DNA of 64,000 bases from Carya illinoinensis (lineage: Eukaryota > Streptophyta > Magnoliopsida > Fagales > Juglandaceae). Location: NCBI RefSeq assembly GCF_018687715.1, contig NC_056752.1, positions 10,988,001 through 11,052,000 of the forward strand, given 5' to 3'. The notes under the pieces are model-generated. The model did no database searches. It worked only from the letters and a program-made list of their open reading frames with translations, and was not told the origin of the DNA. Below are positions 46,381 through 58,000 of this stretch, piece by piece; within the stretch, counting starts at the first letter, position 1, and each line of letters opens with the position of its first letter. The position numbers were made by a program, and so were the translations under genes.

Positions 46381-48217
46381 TATAGAAAATTTTAAATTTC
46401 TCAAACTACTATGAATTAATAGATCAGATTGATGAGTGGGTCACTCTTCAAAAGAATTTTTGGGTGGTGATTCATGAATATATATCTAAAGGACGGTGCT
46501 ACATCCATTGAGATTTTCTACGGAGGCTTTCTACTGACATTAATGCATTCTGTAGTTTTTGTCTTTTTATTTATTTTTTAAGTATTTTAAAATTTTTTTA
46601 AAAAATTCATTGTGACTTATTAAAAAACACACGTACTTCCTTAATTAACTATTAAATAAAAAATAAAAAAATAGAATTAATTAGATAGAAGCTAGTTTCG
46701 GTAGATCATATCCTTTATGGTTTTATCATTTTTCGTATGATCTATATATAGAGGTTTTAATTGAATTATTTTTTAATAGAAAGCACACTATATATAGCTA
46801 GGTCGATCGCTCCAGGACAAAAAATAGCACTTGAATTCCCCACAACCTCAAAAACCAGTCGAAGCTTGCACAGCCCTGTGACCTAATTGCTTTTTCTGCA
46901 ATATATATCATGAACGTAATGATCAGTTGAATGAATGGTGTGGCACTGTGGCCTTCAAAGCTTACTTAACAGATCGCTATCATACTGATGAATACAATTC
47001 CGAATAGAAGTTAAAACATGTCAGTTTCGGCAGAGCAAAGAGACGAGATTTTGATTGCCATTCTATCATTTCTATGCATGCCAACAAAAGGATAGGTCTT
47101 TAAACAACATACCAGGGTCGGTTTGTTTGCTGAGAAAAATTGGAGGAGGAAATTAACCACGCCCAGGGCAGGCCCACCCAGTTGTACACAAACATGATAT
47201 TGTCCATGCATGCAGGTGGGTCTGCCGGTATCTGTCATTCCGTGGCTTAGCTGGATTTTAGCGCACTGTACGTGCATGCGCGCACATAGAATCATCTCAT
47301 AAAGAAACAGCCATGCATCACGCCAAGTATCGCCAACTGCATGCATGATCACGCAGCTGTGTACTCGGGTAGCTCCCACATCAATTTGTTCATATATGGT
47401 GACCACTTTAACAATGTATATGGCATTTTTCTTGCACGCATACAATTGCAAGACCGAAAACAAAAGGAAAATAAGTAATGCAACTATATACTGTAATTTA
47501 TACCATTCACTTTGTTCCTTTGACGTGCTAAATGGCTTATTAAAAAAATTTAAAAATATATATTGAAAACAACACTAGTAAAATATATAAAACGATAAAG
47601 ACTAAAACCATAAATTTCCTCTACCCTTTTATATAATTTTTTTAATAAGTCATGTGAGACCACATTAATTGTGACATCACATCAATGGATAAAGTTGAGT
47701 GATATAAATTATGGAAAAAATTTAATTGTAAGTAATTATGGCACTAATAGTTACACCCATCTAATATGATTGGTCAAAAAGTAAATTTTACTGAAAACAG
47801 TGTCAATTTAAATTTTAAATAAAAAAACATCAATATTGATATACAAATTGATACGCGAATTCATTTGTACATTACAAAACTCTAAAGTATGAAACATGGT
47901 AACATTACTCAAAGAAAATTGAAAATTTAACATGAGAGGAATAATAATAGAGCTACAACTCATTTACAACCCGTTTCATAATCAACTAATACAAACATGC
48001 CAGTTGATTAAAAAGAATCCCAATTTTACTAGACTATCATTCCTTAGCTTTAATATAGATTTGTAAAAGAATTGTACGCAGAGTTGTGAGTTAATAACAT
48101 TCCTTAAGAGATAATAAATAACATTCCTTAAGAGATAATAATAATTACATGATCAGCAAGGTAGTCCAAATAAATTTAGTGAAGTGCAAGGTTCAAAAAG
48201 ATTTCATAAAATTAAAA
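46381..48217. other. Intergenic, including a GC-richer island
   Basis: No gene supported. At 46990-47480 the sequence is GC-richer with several TGCATGC motifs and an open 150-codon minus-strand frame (47011-47463). Its Cys/Met-rich translation matches no family I know, and I do not call it a gene. The rest is AT-rich. ACATTCCTTAAGAGATAATA is repeated in tandem near 48098-48140. Confidence 0.35.
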
Positions 48218-48312
48218 TTTACAAATTGACGTGGTTAAATCATGTAATATATTAAATCTAGTTCATAGTTTTGTAATTTGATGTATTAAAACAAGTCACA
48301 TTAATTTGTAAA
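48218..48312. mobile_element. Small MITE-like element
   Basis: Inverted ends TTTACAAATTGACGTG and CACATTAATTTGTAAA over 95 bp. It is the clearest copy of the family fragments near 4713, 39655, 40875 and 43661. Confidence 0.5.
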
Positions 48313-48461
48313 GTTTATTTACTTTCACATTATTAGTGTATTTAATTTGCCAATATATATATAAACTCTTACATAAATCTTTCATTGTGCATTTTCTATT
48401 AATATGAGATTTGCTATTAAATAGTATGCCATCATCAACGTCAATATCTCCCTGCAATATT

Positions 48462-48488
48462 CACTACAAAAAATAGGGATATGCCGAC
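48462..48488. mobile_element. Putative CACTA (En/Spm) transposon terminus, split by the Tat element
   Basis: CACTACAAAAAATAGGG is the kind of terminal inverted repeat known for plant CACTA transposons. It is followed by ATGCCGAC and then the Tat LTR. The sequence resumes after the Tat element at about 59015-59019 with TTGACGTTTGAAAAGTGTTGGC, which reads as the natural continuation. No opposite terminus was found in the window. Confidence 0.5.
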
Positions 48489-49100
48489 TGTTAACGTCAT
48501 GTTTTGTATGTCTTTGGACTGGGCCCTCAGCAATGCAGGTCTTCTGTCTTGGACCTGTGGACACAAAGAAAACACCGTGAGACGGTGGCCGCGGTGTGGC
48601 TGAGAAGTCTCTGATACAAAAGTTAGTATTGCCTTTAGAAAAGTATGTAAATAAGTAGAGAGAGTTCAGAGAATCTAGAGAGAGAATCCTGATACTTGGG
48701 GATCGGCTTATATACCTGACTTTCGAGGTCAGATGTCAACTCCCTATGTTGGAGGTACATGTCGCTTCCTCCACGCTCTCCGTCAAATGTCATAAATACA
48801 GTGTGGCTCTCATATCACATTTGCAGCTTGTGGCAGGTGCAGTAGGGCTGTCCTGCCTTCTTTGCTTGTTGTTATAGGGTTATGGGTCTCTTGCCTGTAC
48901 AGTCCGCCCACCCGTTTGAACCTTCCAGGACTAGGCGACACAGCAGAGGAACTTGTGTGCTCCTTGTTCTTCTTCTTTAGGGTCAAGAGGTCCCCCGTGG
49001 GCCGAGGGGATTATCTGTTTAGTTCAGGTCTCTCGGCCTGGGCCTTAGGCCTAGCAGGGGTGGGTGGGTGAGGGGAGGGGGGGGGGGGGAATCCCTTACA
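48489..49100 (-). repeat. 3' LTR of element 3
   Basis: On the element strand it begins TGTAAGGG and ends ATGACGTTAACA. It is paired with 58411-59014. A run of about a dozen G on the plus strand (near 49078-49089) lies just inside the edge and could form a G-quadruplex. No clear polypurine tract adjoins it, so the edge or tract has decayed. Confidence 0.75.
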
Positions 49101-49189
49101 GTTACCTCGACAATTTCTACAGGACTGGTCTGGTGGGAATTTCTTCTTGTTCTAGCACCTTTGTCCTCCCACATAGCTGGCTGTTAACT

Positions 49190-49936
49190 GTAAGGGTTTG
49201 GATAAAACCGTTTAGGTTTTAGGTTTCAACCATGCTTTTAGGTTCTCAGTTAGATTCCAACCATATAGGATTTTACCAGGGTGGAAATCCTCATTGGTTT
49301 AGCACAATTTGATTGGTCAGATATAATATCATTTTACTTAGGTGGCATGATCTCATACCTTGATTCCTTCAAACTCCATCAAATGGTTCCTCATGATGCC
49401 AAGTGTCTAATACTATTCACCATATAGCAAAGATCTTGCCAAGTATCCAAATAAAACTTCTCTAACCTAATTTAGATATTCCACATTATGATTTTGAAAA
49501 CACAGCATTTAGTGTGCTTATTGAGGTTACTATTCATTTCAAAAAAGTGAACAATAAACTTAGCATTGAAAAATTCTAAATTTTTAAATAAACCTACAAT
49601 GAAATTCGTTTACTGAAATTCAACCCGGAGTGCCACTAAAAATAAAAACATAGTTTTAAATAAGTGTTTTGTTCGAAAATATGAAAATGGACTTATTGCG
49701 CCATAAAATCTTAAATAATCAACTGAGTCTAATGACGTAGAATATAATACATTTTGACACTTCTAACTATCTTAAATAATTAAAATCACACTTTTGACAC
49801 CATAGTGAGTAATGACACTGACTATGTTGACAGACAAAAATCGATACGATTGGTCAATTAGTGAAAACTTATGGAATGTTTCTAAAGCCAATAGAAATCC
49901 TACCATTGAATTTATAGCGGGCTGTTACAACCCCTA
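49190..49936 (-). mobile_element. Fragment of another LTR nested in element 3
   Basis: About 49640-49936 matches the right end of the solo LTR at 63405-63686. Shared motifs in order include CGAAAATATGAAAA, CATTTTGACACTTCTAACTA, GTGAAAACTTAT, and a terminal GCGG(G/A)CTGTTACA. The portion 49190-49640 is not shared but has LTR-like composition. The left end is unclear. Confidence 0.5.
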
Positions 49937-50379
49937 CCATGCCACGGCTTGGCCGGGTTGAGTGCTTGTTTCTCGGCTCTCTCCACATGTTAGGCCGCGA
50001 TTTGCCTTTACCAAGTCCTTTCGCCTATGTGTCGTACAACGCAATGGTTCCCACTCCCGCCTTATTGGCATGTTTTGACAATTAATTTCAGGTACTTAAT
50101 GACGAACGTTATGTCTTTTTCACATTGATGACATCAGGTGACTCCTGCCATGGTTCCTCACAGGGCTCACATCGCTGGATTCATGCTGAGTTTACAGTCT
50201 TCATGCAGTGTTTAGGTTCCCACGATCCTGGGACATGAACCGTCCCCTTAGGCTTATATAAGTTTCCTTCGTGGGTGGTAGATAGTCCCTTACTTCCTTC
50301 TTACGAAAACTGAGTATCTCTGGCTCATTTTCTTTTTGAAGCTTTCTGTGTCCGTTTCTCCCTTCTTCCTTACCCACTC

Positions 50380-51020
50380 ATGGCTCCCGAGAACTCTACT
50401 TGCACTGTCCCAAAAAACTCTAAGAACCCTAAGCCTGCTAAGTCCTCGAATCCCCCTTAGGACTTCGTAGACGTTGAACTTACAGAGGCTCCCATGATGG
50501 CTCAGAGATATGAGGGCTCCTTGTGGTGGTTGGTAATGATTCTCGATGTGCTGGAGTCTCTAGGGTTGGAGTATAATGTGCTGAGCACTGTTGATTTCGA
50601 GGTGCCACCACTGGACGAGGGTGCTGTGGACTTTGAGGGATTCGCGTTCAAGGTCGCATTGTATCCCGCCATGTTCTCTAGTGGCCTGGATTTCTATTTT
50701 GCCGCCTTGTTCATGACATGTTGGACCTGGCGGGCATGGCTCTGGCTTAGCTTCATCCTAACGCTTGGAGGATCCTCGTGAGCTGTTTCATCATTTGGCA
50801 GCCTAGCCTGACCTTACCAGTCTAGAATTTTTCCTCACCCACAATCTCTTGAAGAAGAGCAGAATACCTGCAGCTTCTGTTCTATACAGGCCTTGGCTTG
50901 CCTGAGCCGCAGTATGATAAGTTGTCCTCTTGTTTAAGTGCTTCTTCTTTGTGTCGGGTGATACATGGGAGTACCCTGTCAGGCAGGTCATCCTGCAGCA
51001 ATACATCGTTCGGCTAGTTG
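50380..51020 (+). pseudogene. Antisense extra ORF of the Tat element (transposase_28-like), broken
   Basis: Opposite in orientation to pol, a frame starts MAPENSTCT at 50380. It has an in-frame TAG at 50458-50460, runs open from 50494, and shifts frame near 50695. After the shift it reads HDMLDLAGMALA, a stop, then LHPNAWRIL, and later FKCFFFVSGDTWEYPV. The pattern of a hydrophobic segment, then A(Q/stop)LHPNAWRIL, then FFFVSGD.WE is what I know from the plant 'putative gypsy type transposon' domain (PF04195) and from antisense ORFs of Tat elements. Function is unknown. At least two stops and one frameshift show it is dead. The continuation beyond 51020 is lost or displaced. Confidence 0.62.
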
Positions 51021-52676
51021 GAGAAATAGATCTAGGCTAGATTTAGGATTTTATCATTTTATGAAATAGATCTATGATGAAGTTTGGGTCTATGGAGGTT
51101 TAAGAAGTGTTTGGTAGGTGAGAAAGTGTATGAAATGTATATGGTAATGGGTAATTCGACAAGACCACTTGGGAATGGTAGATCGAAGATATTTTATGAA
51201 TGAAGAATATAGAAATTGTGGAATTGGTATAGGGATAGGGGTGATTTGTGTTTGGAATGGGAAAACACAAGAAATTATAAGATCAATGGAAAATTAAATG
51301 AACAAGTAAGAAAATCTATGATCAAAGGATGAATGACCTCAACAAGGGAAAATGAATACTTTCTTTTTGGTATATAAGGATATTTTGAGAAATCAAATAA
51401 CACTATGAATGAGGCTTAGGATATGTTTGACAAACTAGGAAATACATAAGATGAAGATAGGTAATTGAATGGAAAAAAAGAAATACTCATAAGATAGATA
51501 AATAATTCACTACTGATTCACGAATTGCATGGTGATGAAATAAGATAAATGAATCACCCTCTATCCACGAAATTGCAAGGTGATGATCATTTTCTTGGGA
51601 TTCATGAATTTCACCCAAGTAACCCAAGTGCAAGCACCGAAAGAGATCTTAATAACAAATAATCCGTCCTCTAAGAAATTTGCCAAAAGATGTAAACTAA
51701 GATGCTAAGGGTCCTATTTATAGATTTACACAGTTAGAAACCCTAATAGGTCCATTGATAAATAAAATAACTAAAATAATTAAATAAATAAGTAATAGAG
51801 GCAAGGGCCCATAGGGGCCCACGACATTGGCCCTGGTGGCCTAAGCTGGCCTATGGCATGGGCCATGGGCAGGTTGTGCGTGTGGCTGGCATGGCCCGGG
51901 CATGTGCCTGGGCATTGGCTTGCTGTGGCATGTAAGCAAGGCTGTCATGGCACTGTGCATGGCTGACATGGTGCAGGCAGGTGGCCTGAGCGTCGGCTTG
52001 TTGTGTCACGCAGGCAAGGGTGTCATGGCCCTAGCATGGGCCTGGGTGTTGGGGCTAATGGGCGCAAGCAGGTGCCATGTGCAGGGGTGGCATGGCTTAG
52101 GCATGACTCATTGCCCAGTTCATGCTTTATCCCAACATCACGACCCCTTGGGCCAAAGTGGTAGGACTAGTGTCTCCCCCTTAGGCTTGACTCGGGTTTG
52201 AGCAAATTCTCTCTAGCCAGGGAGGGAGGGCCCCATCCGGGATCAACTCGATGTCTGCTTAATGCTGACATCCTTGATAGCGATGATGATCATGTTCTAG
52301 GAGCCTCTATTTGCCACGTCCACCAGAAAATGATTTACTCTGCGGTGATATCCTTGATGATTGTCTTGAAAATCAATGGTATCGCGGTGCATGAAACAAT
52401 GTGGCCCACCAAACCTCATCTTTTGTTACTTTGGTTTGCGGTGATGCTTGGATTGGGTAGGGGTTGTGTGCCTTCAAGAAAACCTCACTAACTCCAAGCT
52501 CATTGGCAAAGTGTTTTCCTTTTTCAGATGTTTGCATTTGTTTCATTCTTTGCAAGTTCCCTGGTAGAGTGTTGCCCTTTTCATAAGGTCCCTAGTAAAG
52601 ACGTTGTAATCTTCCTTTGTGTGAAGGCTCCGATCATCAATGAATAAACATTCTTTATGTTCTTGTTCATATACAT
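51021..52676. other. Unassigned insert within the Tat 3' region
   Basis: The character changes at about 51020 from the antisense ORF to AT-rich sequence with repeated motifs (AAATTGCA(A/T)GGTGATGA near 51525 and 51570). Then 51800-52120 is GC-rich, made of repeated TGGCATGG/GCATGGGCCTGGGC motifs. It may be another LTR or solo LTR inserted into the ORF, but I could not find paired ends. ORFs here are composition artefacts. Confidence 0.3.
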
Positions 52677-53159
52677 TCAATTTACTACTTTTCTTCTATT
52701 ATTACTTACTTGCTCCGTGGGGGGTGGGGGAGTCGAGCTTTGGGTAGAAGATGGCACTACTGATGCCACAGGCTTGGCCTCTTGTTTTCTTTTGTAGACA
52801 GGTGATTTTCCACATTGCGATGAGAGGCATGGATGCTTTAAGTCACCCTGCCTGTTCGGTTTCCCCCTTCGGGTGAGACGTCTTGTTGTCCACATAAGTG
52901 CGGATGGACTATCAACTGACCTGCTGGCCATTTGGTGCATGCAGGGGTTGGGCTCGACCGCGTAAGATGCGTGTGCGTAGCTCGTCTTGGTGAGGTAAGC
53001 TCGACCATGTAGGGTGCGTAGCTCGGCTTGGCAAGGGTTGTACTCTTTTGTGTGAGGCGTGCACTTAGATGGCTACGCAGTCAGGTGATTTTTCCACCTA
53101 TTCACTCACTTGGGAGATCAGGTGGTCCTTAACCTTTCTCACTTATCTGCTTCCTCAGA
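52677..53159. other. Tat 3' region, no recognised feature
   Basis: A minus-strand 87-codon ORF (52677-52940) with a Pro/Ser/Thr-rich tail has no recognised domain. Repeated motifs such as GCTCG(A/G)C...GTAAG.TGCGT appear near 52950-53020, apparently leading into the tandem array that follows. Confidence 0.3.
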
Positions 53160-53600
53160 GGGGGCTATGTAGCCTGTTAGGGCTGAACTCACCCCGAGCC
53201 TTTGGAGGAGATGAACCTCGCGTTTGGCAATAGGGGTCGAGCGGCACGTAAGGCCGTGCTCGCCTTGATCCTTTGGTGGAGGTTGAGTAGCACATTAAGA
53301 CTGAACACGCCTTGTTGACCCTAATGTTAGGAGAGAGGGGCCGAGCAGCATGTCAAGGCCAGGCTTGCCTTGATCCTTTGGTGGTGGTCAAGCAACACGT
53401 TAAGGCTACACTCGCATTGTTGACCTTCGCGTGTGGCGAGAAAGGCCAAGTGGCTTGTGAAGTTTGGGCTTGCCTTTATCCTTTGATGAAGGTTGAGCTG
53501 CACGTTAAGGTTGAATTCGCCTCAATGACCCTTGCCTTTGGCATGAGGGGCCGAGCAACATGTTAAGGCCGAGCTCACCTTGATTTTTTGATTGAGGTTT
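53160..53600. repeat. Tandem repeat array, 105-bp period
   Basis: The anchor CCTTGATCCTTTGG recurs at 53263, 53368, 53473 (as CCTTTATCCTTTGA) and 53578 (as CCTTGATTTTTTGA), exactly 105 bp apart. Each unit also holds GCACGTTAAGGCTGAACTCGCC-like and GGGGCCGAGCAGCATG-like blocks, so each 105-bp unit may itself be two related halves. Such arrays are typical of the 3' untranslated part of Tat elements. Confidence 0.8.
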
Positions 53601-53799
53601 GTGCATGCTGCAAAGGTCAATCCGGTTAGTGTAAATAATCACCAGGACTCATGAACCTGAGTTGTCTTGCTGGAGAGTGGCAGAAGCCACGGGCATTCTA
53701 TTGGAGGAGATTGCCCTTCTGGAGTTATGTGGGGCAATCGAGGAATTGACTAGTGATCACACAGCCTCAGGCATTGCATTTGTCCCTTTAGCACCTCGT

Positions 53800-54790
53800 G
53801 AAGAAGGTAAGTTGGGGATATTATCTCGTGCTACAAAAGTTGAATACATCAGTGTACTTGATCTTTGATAGTCACTAACCTGGCCAGACTAAAGGGGAGT
53901 AGCATAGGCTCAGGGATTTTTTTTATCGATGGACTGGCCCGCACTTTGCTAAGGGAGGGGTAGGGGTGCCTCAAACCACACCCTCCCTCCTTTTTGGGCT
54001 CCTCGGGGGAGGTAATTAGTTGGACGGTTGACAAGCTAGTCCGCCCTTCACCGTGAATGGGCCAGGGTAACTTGTTCAAGAAGCTGTAGGGCTGGACCCG
54101 CTCTCCACCATGGGAGAGGTCAGGCTAGCGCGGAGGCTAGTCCTGCCTGTTGACCCTCTTGGGAAGGTAGTTTGTTTAGGCAGTCCCTAACTAGACCCAC
54201 TTCCATCTGTCGACATCCATAAGGAATGTAAGTTTTCAGGCAATTGATGACTGATCCGCACTTCGCCGCGGGAGGGATCAAGCAACCATAGACATTACAC
54301 TCATCCCTTTGGTATCCCGTAGGGAAGGTAAGTGTCAGAGGGTTGAGGAACTGTTCGCTCTTCGCCATGACGAGGACAAGGTAAGTAGTTTTGTGGGTTG
54401 AGGGGCTAGACCTGCTCTCCTCCGTGGGGGAGGTCGGGCTGCCGTCAAGGCTAATCCCTCCTGTTGACCTGACTGAGAGGTAGTCTATTTGGCAATTTGG
54501 GATTGGACCCGCTGATATCACAGGAAGGTAAGTGGGGGCCAGGTTGATCCCGTGCCCACTCTTTGTCGGTTGGTCTAGTACGAGACTAATCCCACCTTTT
54601 GTAGGTTGTTTGGGCAATTTGGGAATGAATCCGCTCCCACCTATTAATGATCATAAGGAAGGTAAGTTGTTGGACAGCCAAAGGTTGTTCAACACTTCTC
54701 CACGGGGAGGATAGAGCAGCACTTAGGCGTGATCTATCCCCTTGGTTCCCCATGGAGAGGTAGGTTGCCATTGGAGATTCCATTGGTAGA
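53800..54790. repeat. Degenerate tandem repeats with GGAAGGTAAGT motifs
   Basis: Variants of GGAAGGTAAGT recur at about 53806, 54224, 54315, 54376, 54522 and 54658. They are each followed by GTTTGGGCAATT/GGGTTGAGG-like and GACCCGCTCTCC-like blocks, with spacing of about 60-145 bp. The array is much more decayed than the 105-bp one. The ORFs here are not genes. Confidence 0.55.
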
Positions 54791-54793
54791 GAC

Positions 54794-54990
54794 GCACCTT
54801 GACAGAGATTTATGCTAAAGGCGATTTACACATTGGTGAAGATGTTGCTTATACACATCCAACTCTTGAAACATTTGTATTTTCTATTAATAGATCTTAT
54901 GCAACAAATAGTAAAACAAGCTATAAATTTACAAATCACAAAGTCTTTATCGGTAGAACTTCTGCAAGTGCTCGGGATTCCATAGATGTT
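54794..54990. other. AT-rich island of unknown origin
   Basis: About 190 bp with composition unlike the GC-rich flanks. It is open on the plus strand from 54799, with DLHIGEDVAYTHPTLETF visible, and it lies where the C-terminal end of the Tat integrase region would be. I do not recognise the peptide or the DNA, and no target duplication was found. It may be captured host or foreign sequence. Confidence 0.35.
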
Positions 54991-55039
54991 GGAGCTCGTT
55001 TCCTTGGGAGTCTCGAAGCCAATAAACGCTTGGGCAGTT

Positions 55040-58000
55040 GCTGACAACAATTACGTAGGGGCCTTCCCACTAAGGTCCCAACTTTCCTTCATCTTGGCTA
55101 GTGGTTCTTGTTTGCTTCAGAATGAAGTCCCAGACCTTGAACAATCTCGAGCATTCCCTTTGTCACTTTTGCTTCGTCCTTGATCCCCGCCGATAGGTCA
55201 AGTTGTTTCTCAAGCCGCTTGTCATTGGAGCTTTGTTCAAAGTGTTGTACCCTTTAGGTGGGGATCTCAACTTCGTTTGGCGGCATGGCTTCATGGCCGT
55301 ATGCGAGGGTGAAAGGGGTTTTCCCTGTCGGCATCCTTACTATAACCCGATGTGCCCATAGAACCGTGGGGAGTTCCTTTGCCTTTTGGTCTCCTCCACT
55401 TGTTTGTTGGATTGGCGATGTCTCGGGGAGAAGTACTAGAACCTGATTCTTAAGTCCTAGTACCAGTCTCGATAGTAATCCGAGTTGAACTGCCTCTTGT
55501 TATCTGAGATGATGTTGCTGGAGACACCGAACCTGCAGATGACATTCTTCCACAACAAACAAGCGATGTAACTTGCCGTGATTGTTACTAGAGCCTTGGC
55601 CTACACCCACTTGGTGAAGTAGTCCATCGTGACCACCACAAACTTCAGCCCCCTTTGGCTGGGGGGAGGTGACCAACCAGGTTGATCCCCCACGAGGTGA
55701 AGGGCTAGGGTGAGGTGATTGACGTCAGCTCTTTCGAGGGGCGATGGGGCACCCTAGAGTGCTCCTGGCATTTCTTACACCTTTGCACATATTCCTCAGC
55801 ATCTTTCAGAGCGCACAACTAGTAGTACCCTGCTCTCATTGCTTTACTTGCTAGCACCCTTCCTCTAGAATGGTCATCACATATTCTCTCATGTATATCC
55901 ACTAATACGTGTTGGGCCAGCTCGAAAGAGATGCACCACAAGAGGGGCATGATGTTTCCTCTTTGATATAGGATGCTATCAACTATTGTGTACCACACCG
56001 CCTAGTTCATGACCTTCTGGGCTCCTTGTCTACAGTTGGGTACTTCGTTGGCAGCTAAATATCTGATGGTGTCTGCAGCCCATTTTGGTGCTCTTGACTT
56101 GATGTCCATCACCTCAATCCCTGCAACAGGTGCCTCGACCATCCTGAAAATTGTTGATTCTAGGAGCGGGGCACTCTCTCGCCCAAATGTTGTTCTTGCC
56201 AACCTGTTCGCCTTGTGGTTCACGGCTCTCGGGATTTTTTCTATCTAAAAATACTTGAAACAAGTGCGTTTGGCCTCTAAATAGCATTAAGTACTTTCTC
56301 AAGTTCTCGCTTTTCACCGTGAATTACTCTCACACCTGGCTAACCACCACATGGGAGTCAGCCGATTCTCCACCTCCTAGGCACCTAGAAATTTAGCGAT
56401 CGTTAGGTTGAAGAACAGTGCTTCATACTCTGCCTTGTTGTTTGTAATTTTGAATGCCAACTTAACAGCATAGTCGTGCTCCTCACCTTTATTCGTAATG
56501 ATATGCATTCTCACTCCCCCTTCATCCCTGTAAGACTGGCCGTCGACAAAGACTTGCTAGGACTTCATGGGTTTTGCATGGGTAGCTTCCTCAGGGAAGC
56601 CCATAAAGTCTGCTACAAAATCTGTCAGTACATGTCCCTTTAACTAGATGCGTGAGATGTACTTAATGTTGAACTGGCTTAGCTCTATGGCCTAGTTCGT
56701 GAGGCGGCTTGAGGCGTTCAGTCTTTGTAGGGTCTTTTTTAAAGGGGTCTCGGTGAGAACTTTGACAATGTGGGCTTGGAAATAGTGGTGAAGCTTCTGA
56801 GTAATTACTACCAAAGCAAAGACGAGCTGTTCAATGCGGGGTTACATGGCCTTCGTCCCTCTATAGGCTTTGTTGGTATAGTACATTGGCCGCTGGACCC
56901 CCGTCTTCGTCTTGTACCAGGGTCGAGGAGGCCGCCTGCTAGGAAAGAAACAGGTACAAGATCAGGACCTCCCTGCATCTGGGTTGGCTTAGCCATGAGG
57001 TTTTGGTGAGATATTTTTTTAGGGTGTTAAACATCTCGTCGCATTCTTTGTTCCAACTTTGGGCCTTCCATAGTACTTTGAAGAAGGGGAGGCATTTGTT
57101 GCTCGACCTTAATACAAAGCAGTTGAGTGTCACCGCCCGACTTGTAAGCTTCTGGACATCTTTTATGCTCCGAGGGGCAGGCATATCGAGGGTAGCTCCA
57201 CTTTCTCCGGGTTGGCTTTGATTTCTCACTCAGACACCATGAAGCCCTGGAACTTTCTAAAGCCCATGCCTAATGGACACTTTTTGGGTTTTAGTTTTAT
57301 CTAGTACTGCATCAAAACTGTGAAGGCTTCTCAAAGATCATTTAGGTACTGCCCAGGGTTCCCACTTTTGACTAGCAGGTCACCCACGTAGACCTCCACA
57401 TTTCTCCCAATTTGGTCCTTGAACATGCGGTTGACCAATCACTGATTGGTGGCCCTTGTGTTATTCAAACCGAAAGGCATGGCTGAGTAGCAGTACAACC
57501 ATCGGTCTATGATAAATGATGTATTTTCCTCATCGTATGGGTTCATGCGGATGTGGTTATACCCAGAATAGGCATCAATAATGCTCAGCATGCGATGACC
57601 TGCTATTGAGTCGACCATTAGGTCGATGCGAGAAAGTGGAAAGCTATCTTTCGGGTAGGCCTTGTTTAGATCAGTAAAGTCCACACCCATCCTCTACTTA
57701 TCGCTTGGCTTCTTTACTAGCACCACATTGGATAGCTAGTTCAAGTAATGGGCTTCCCATTTGAATCCTGTTGTTTGCAATCGATCAACCTCTGCAACAT
57801 TGGTGCCGTTCTTTTCTGCGCTGCAGCTTTTGCATCTCTACCTTACCCCCTTAGCTCTAGGGTCCACACTTAGGTGGTGCTGCCTGATCTCTGGGTCGAT
57901 TCCTGGCATTTCCTTTTGACTCCAAGTGAAGACGTCACGATGCTCTGTGAGGAGTTACTGCATAGCGGCCCTCATCTGGAGGGTCATTCCGGTGCCGATC

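Noticed and set aside
47011..47463. 150-codon minus-strand ORF
   Set aside because: Translation is Cys/Met/His-rich with no recognised family, no supporting neighbours and no clear promoter. It is listed only as an unexplained island.
54799..55044. 81-codon ORF as a real gene
   Set aside because: It crosses from the AT-rich island into Tat sequence and has no recognised family. It is kept as a finding, not a gene.
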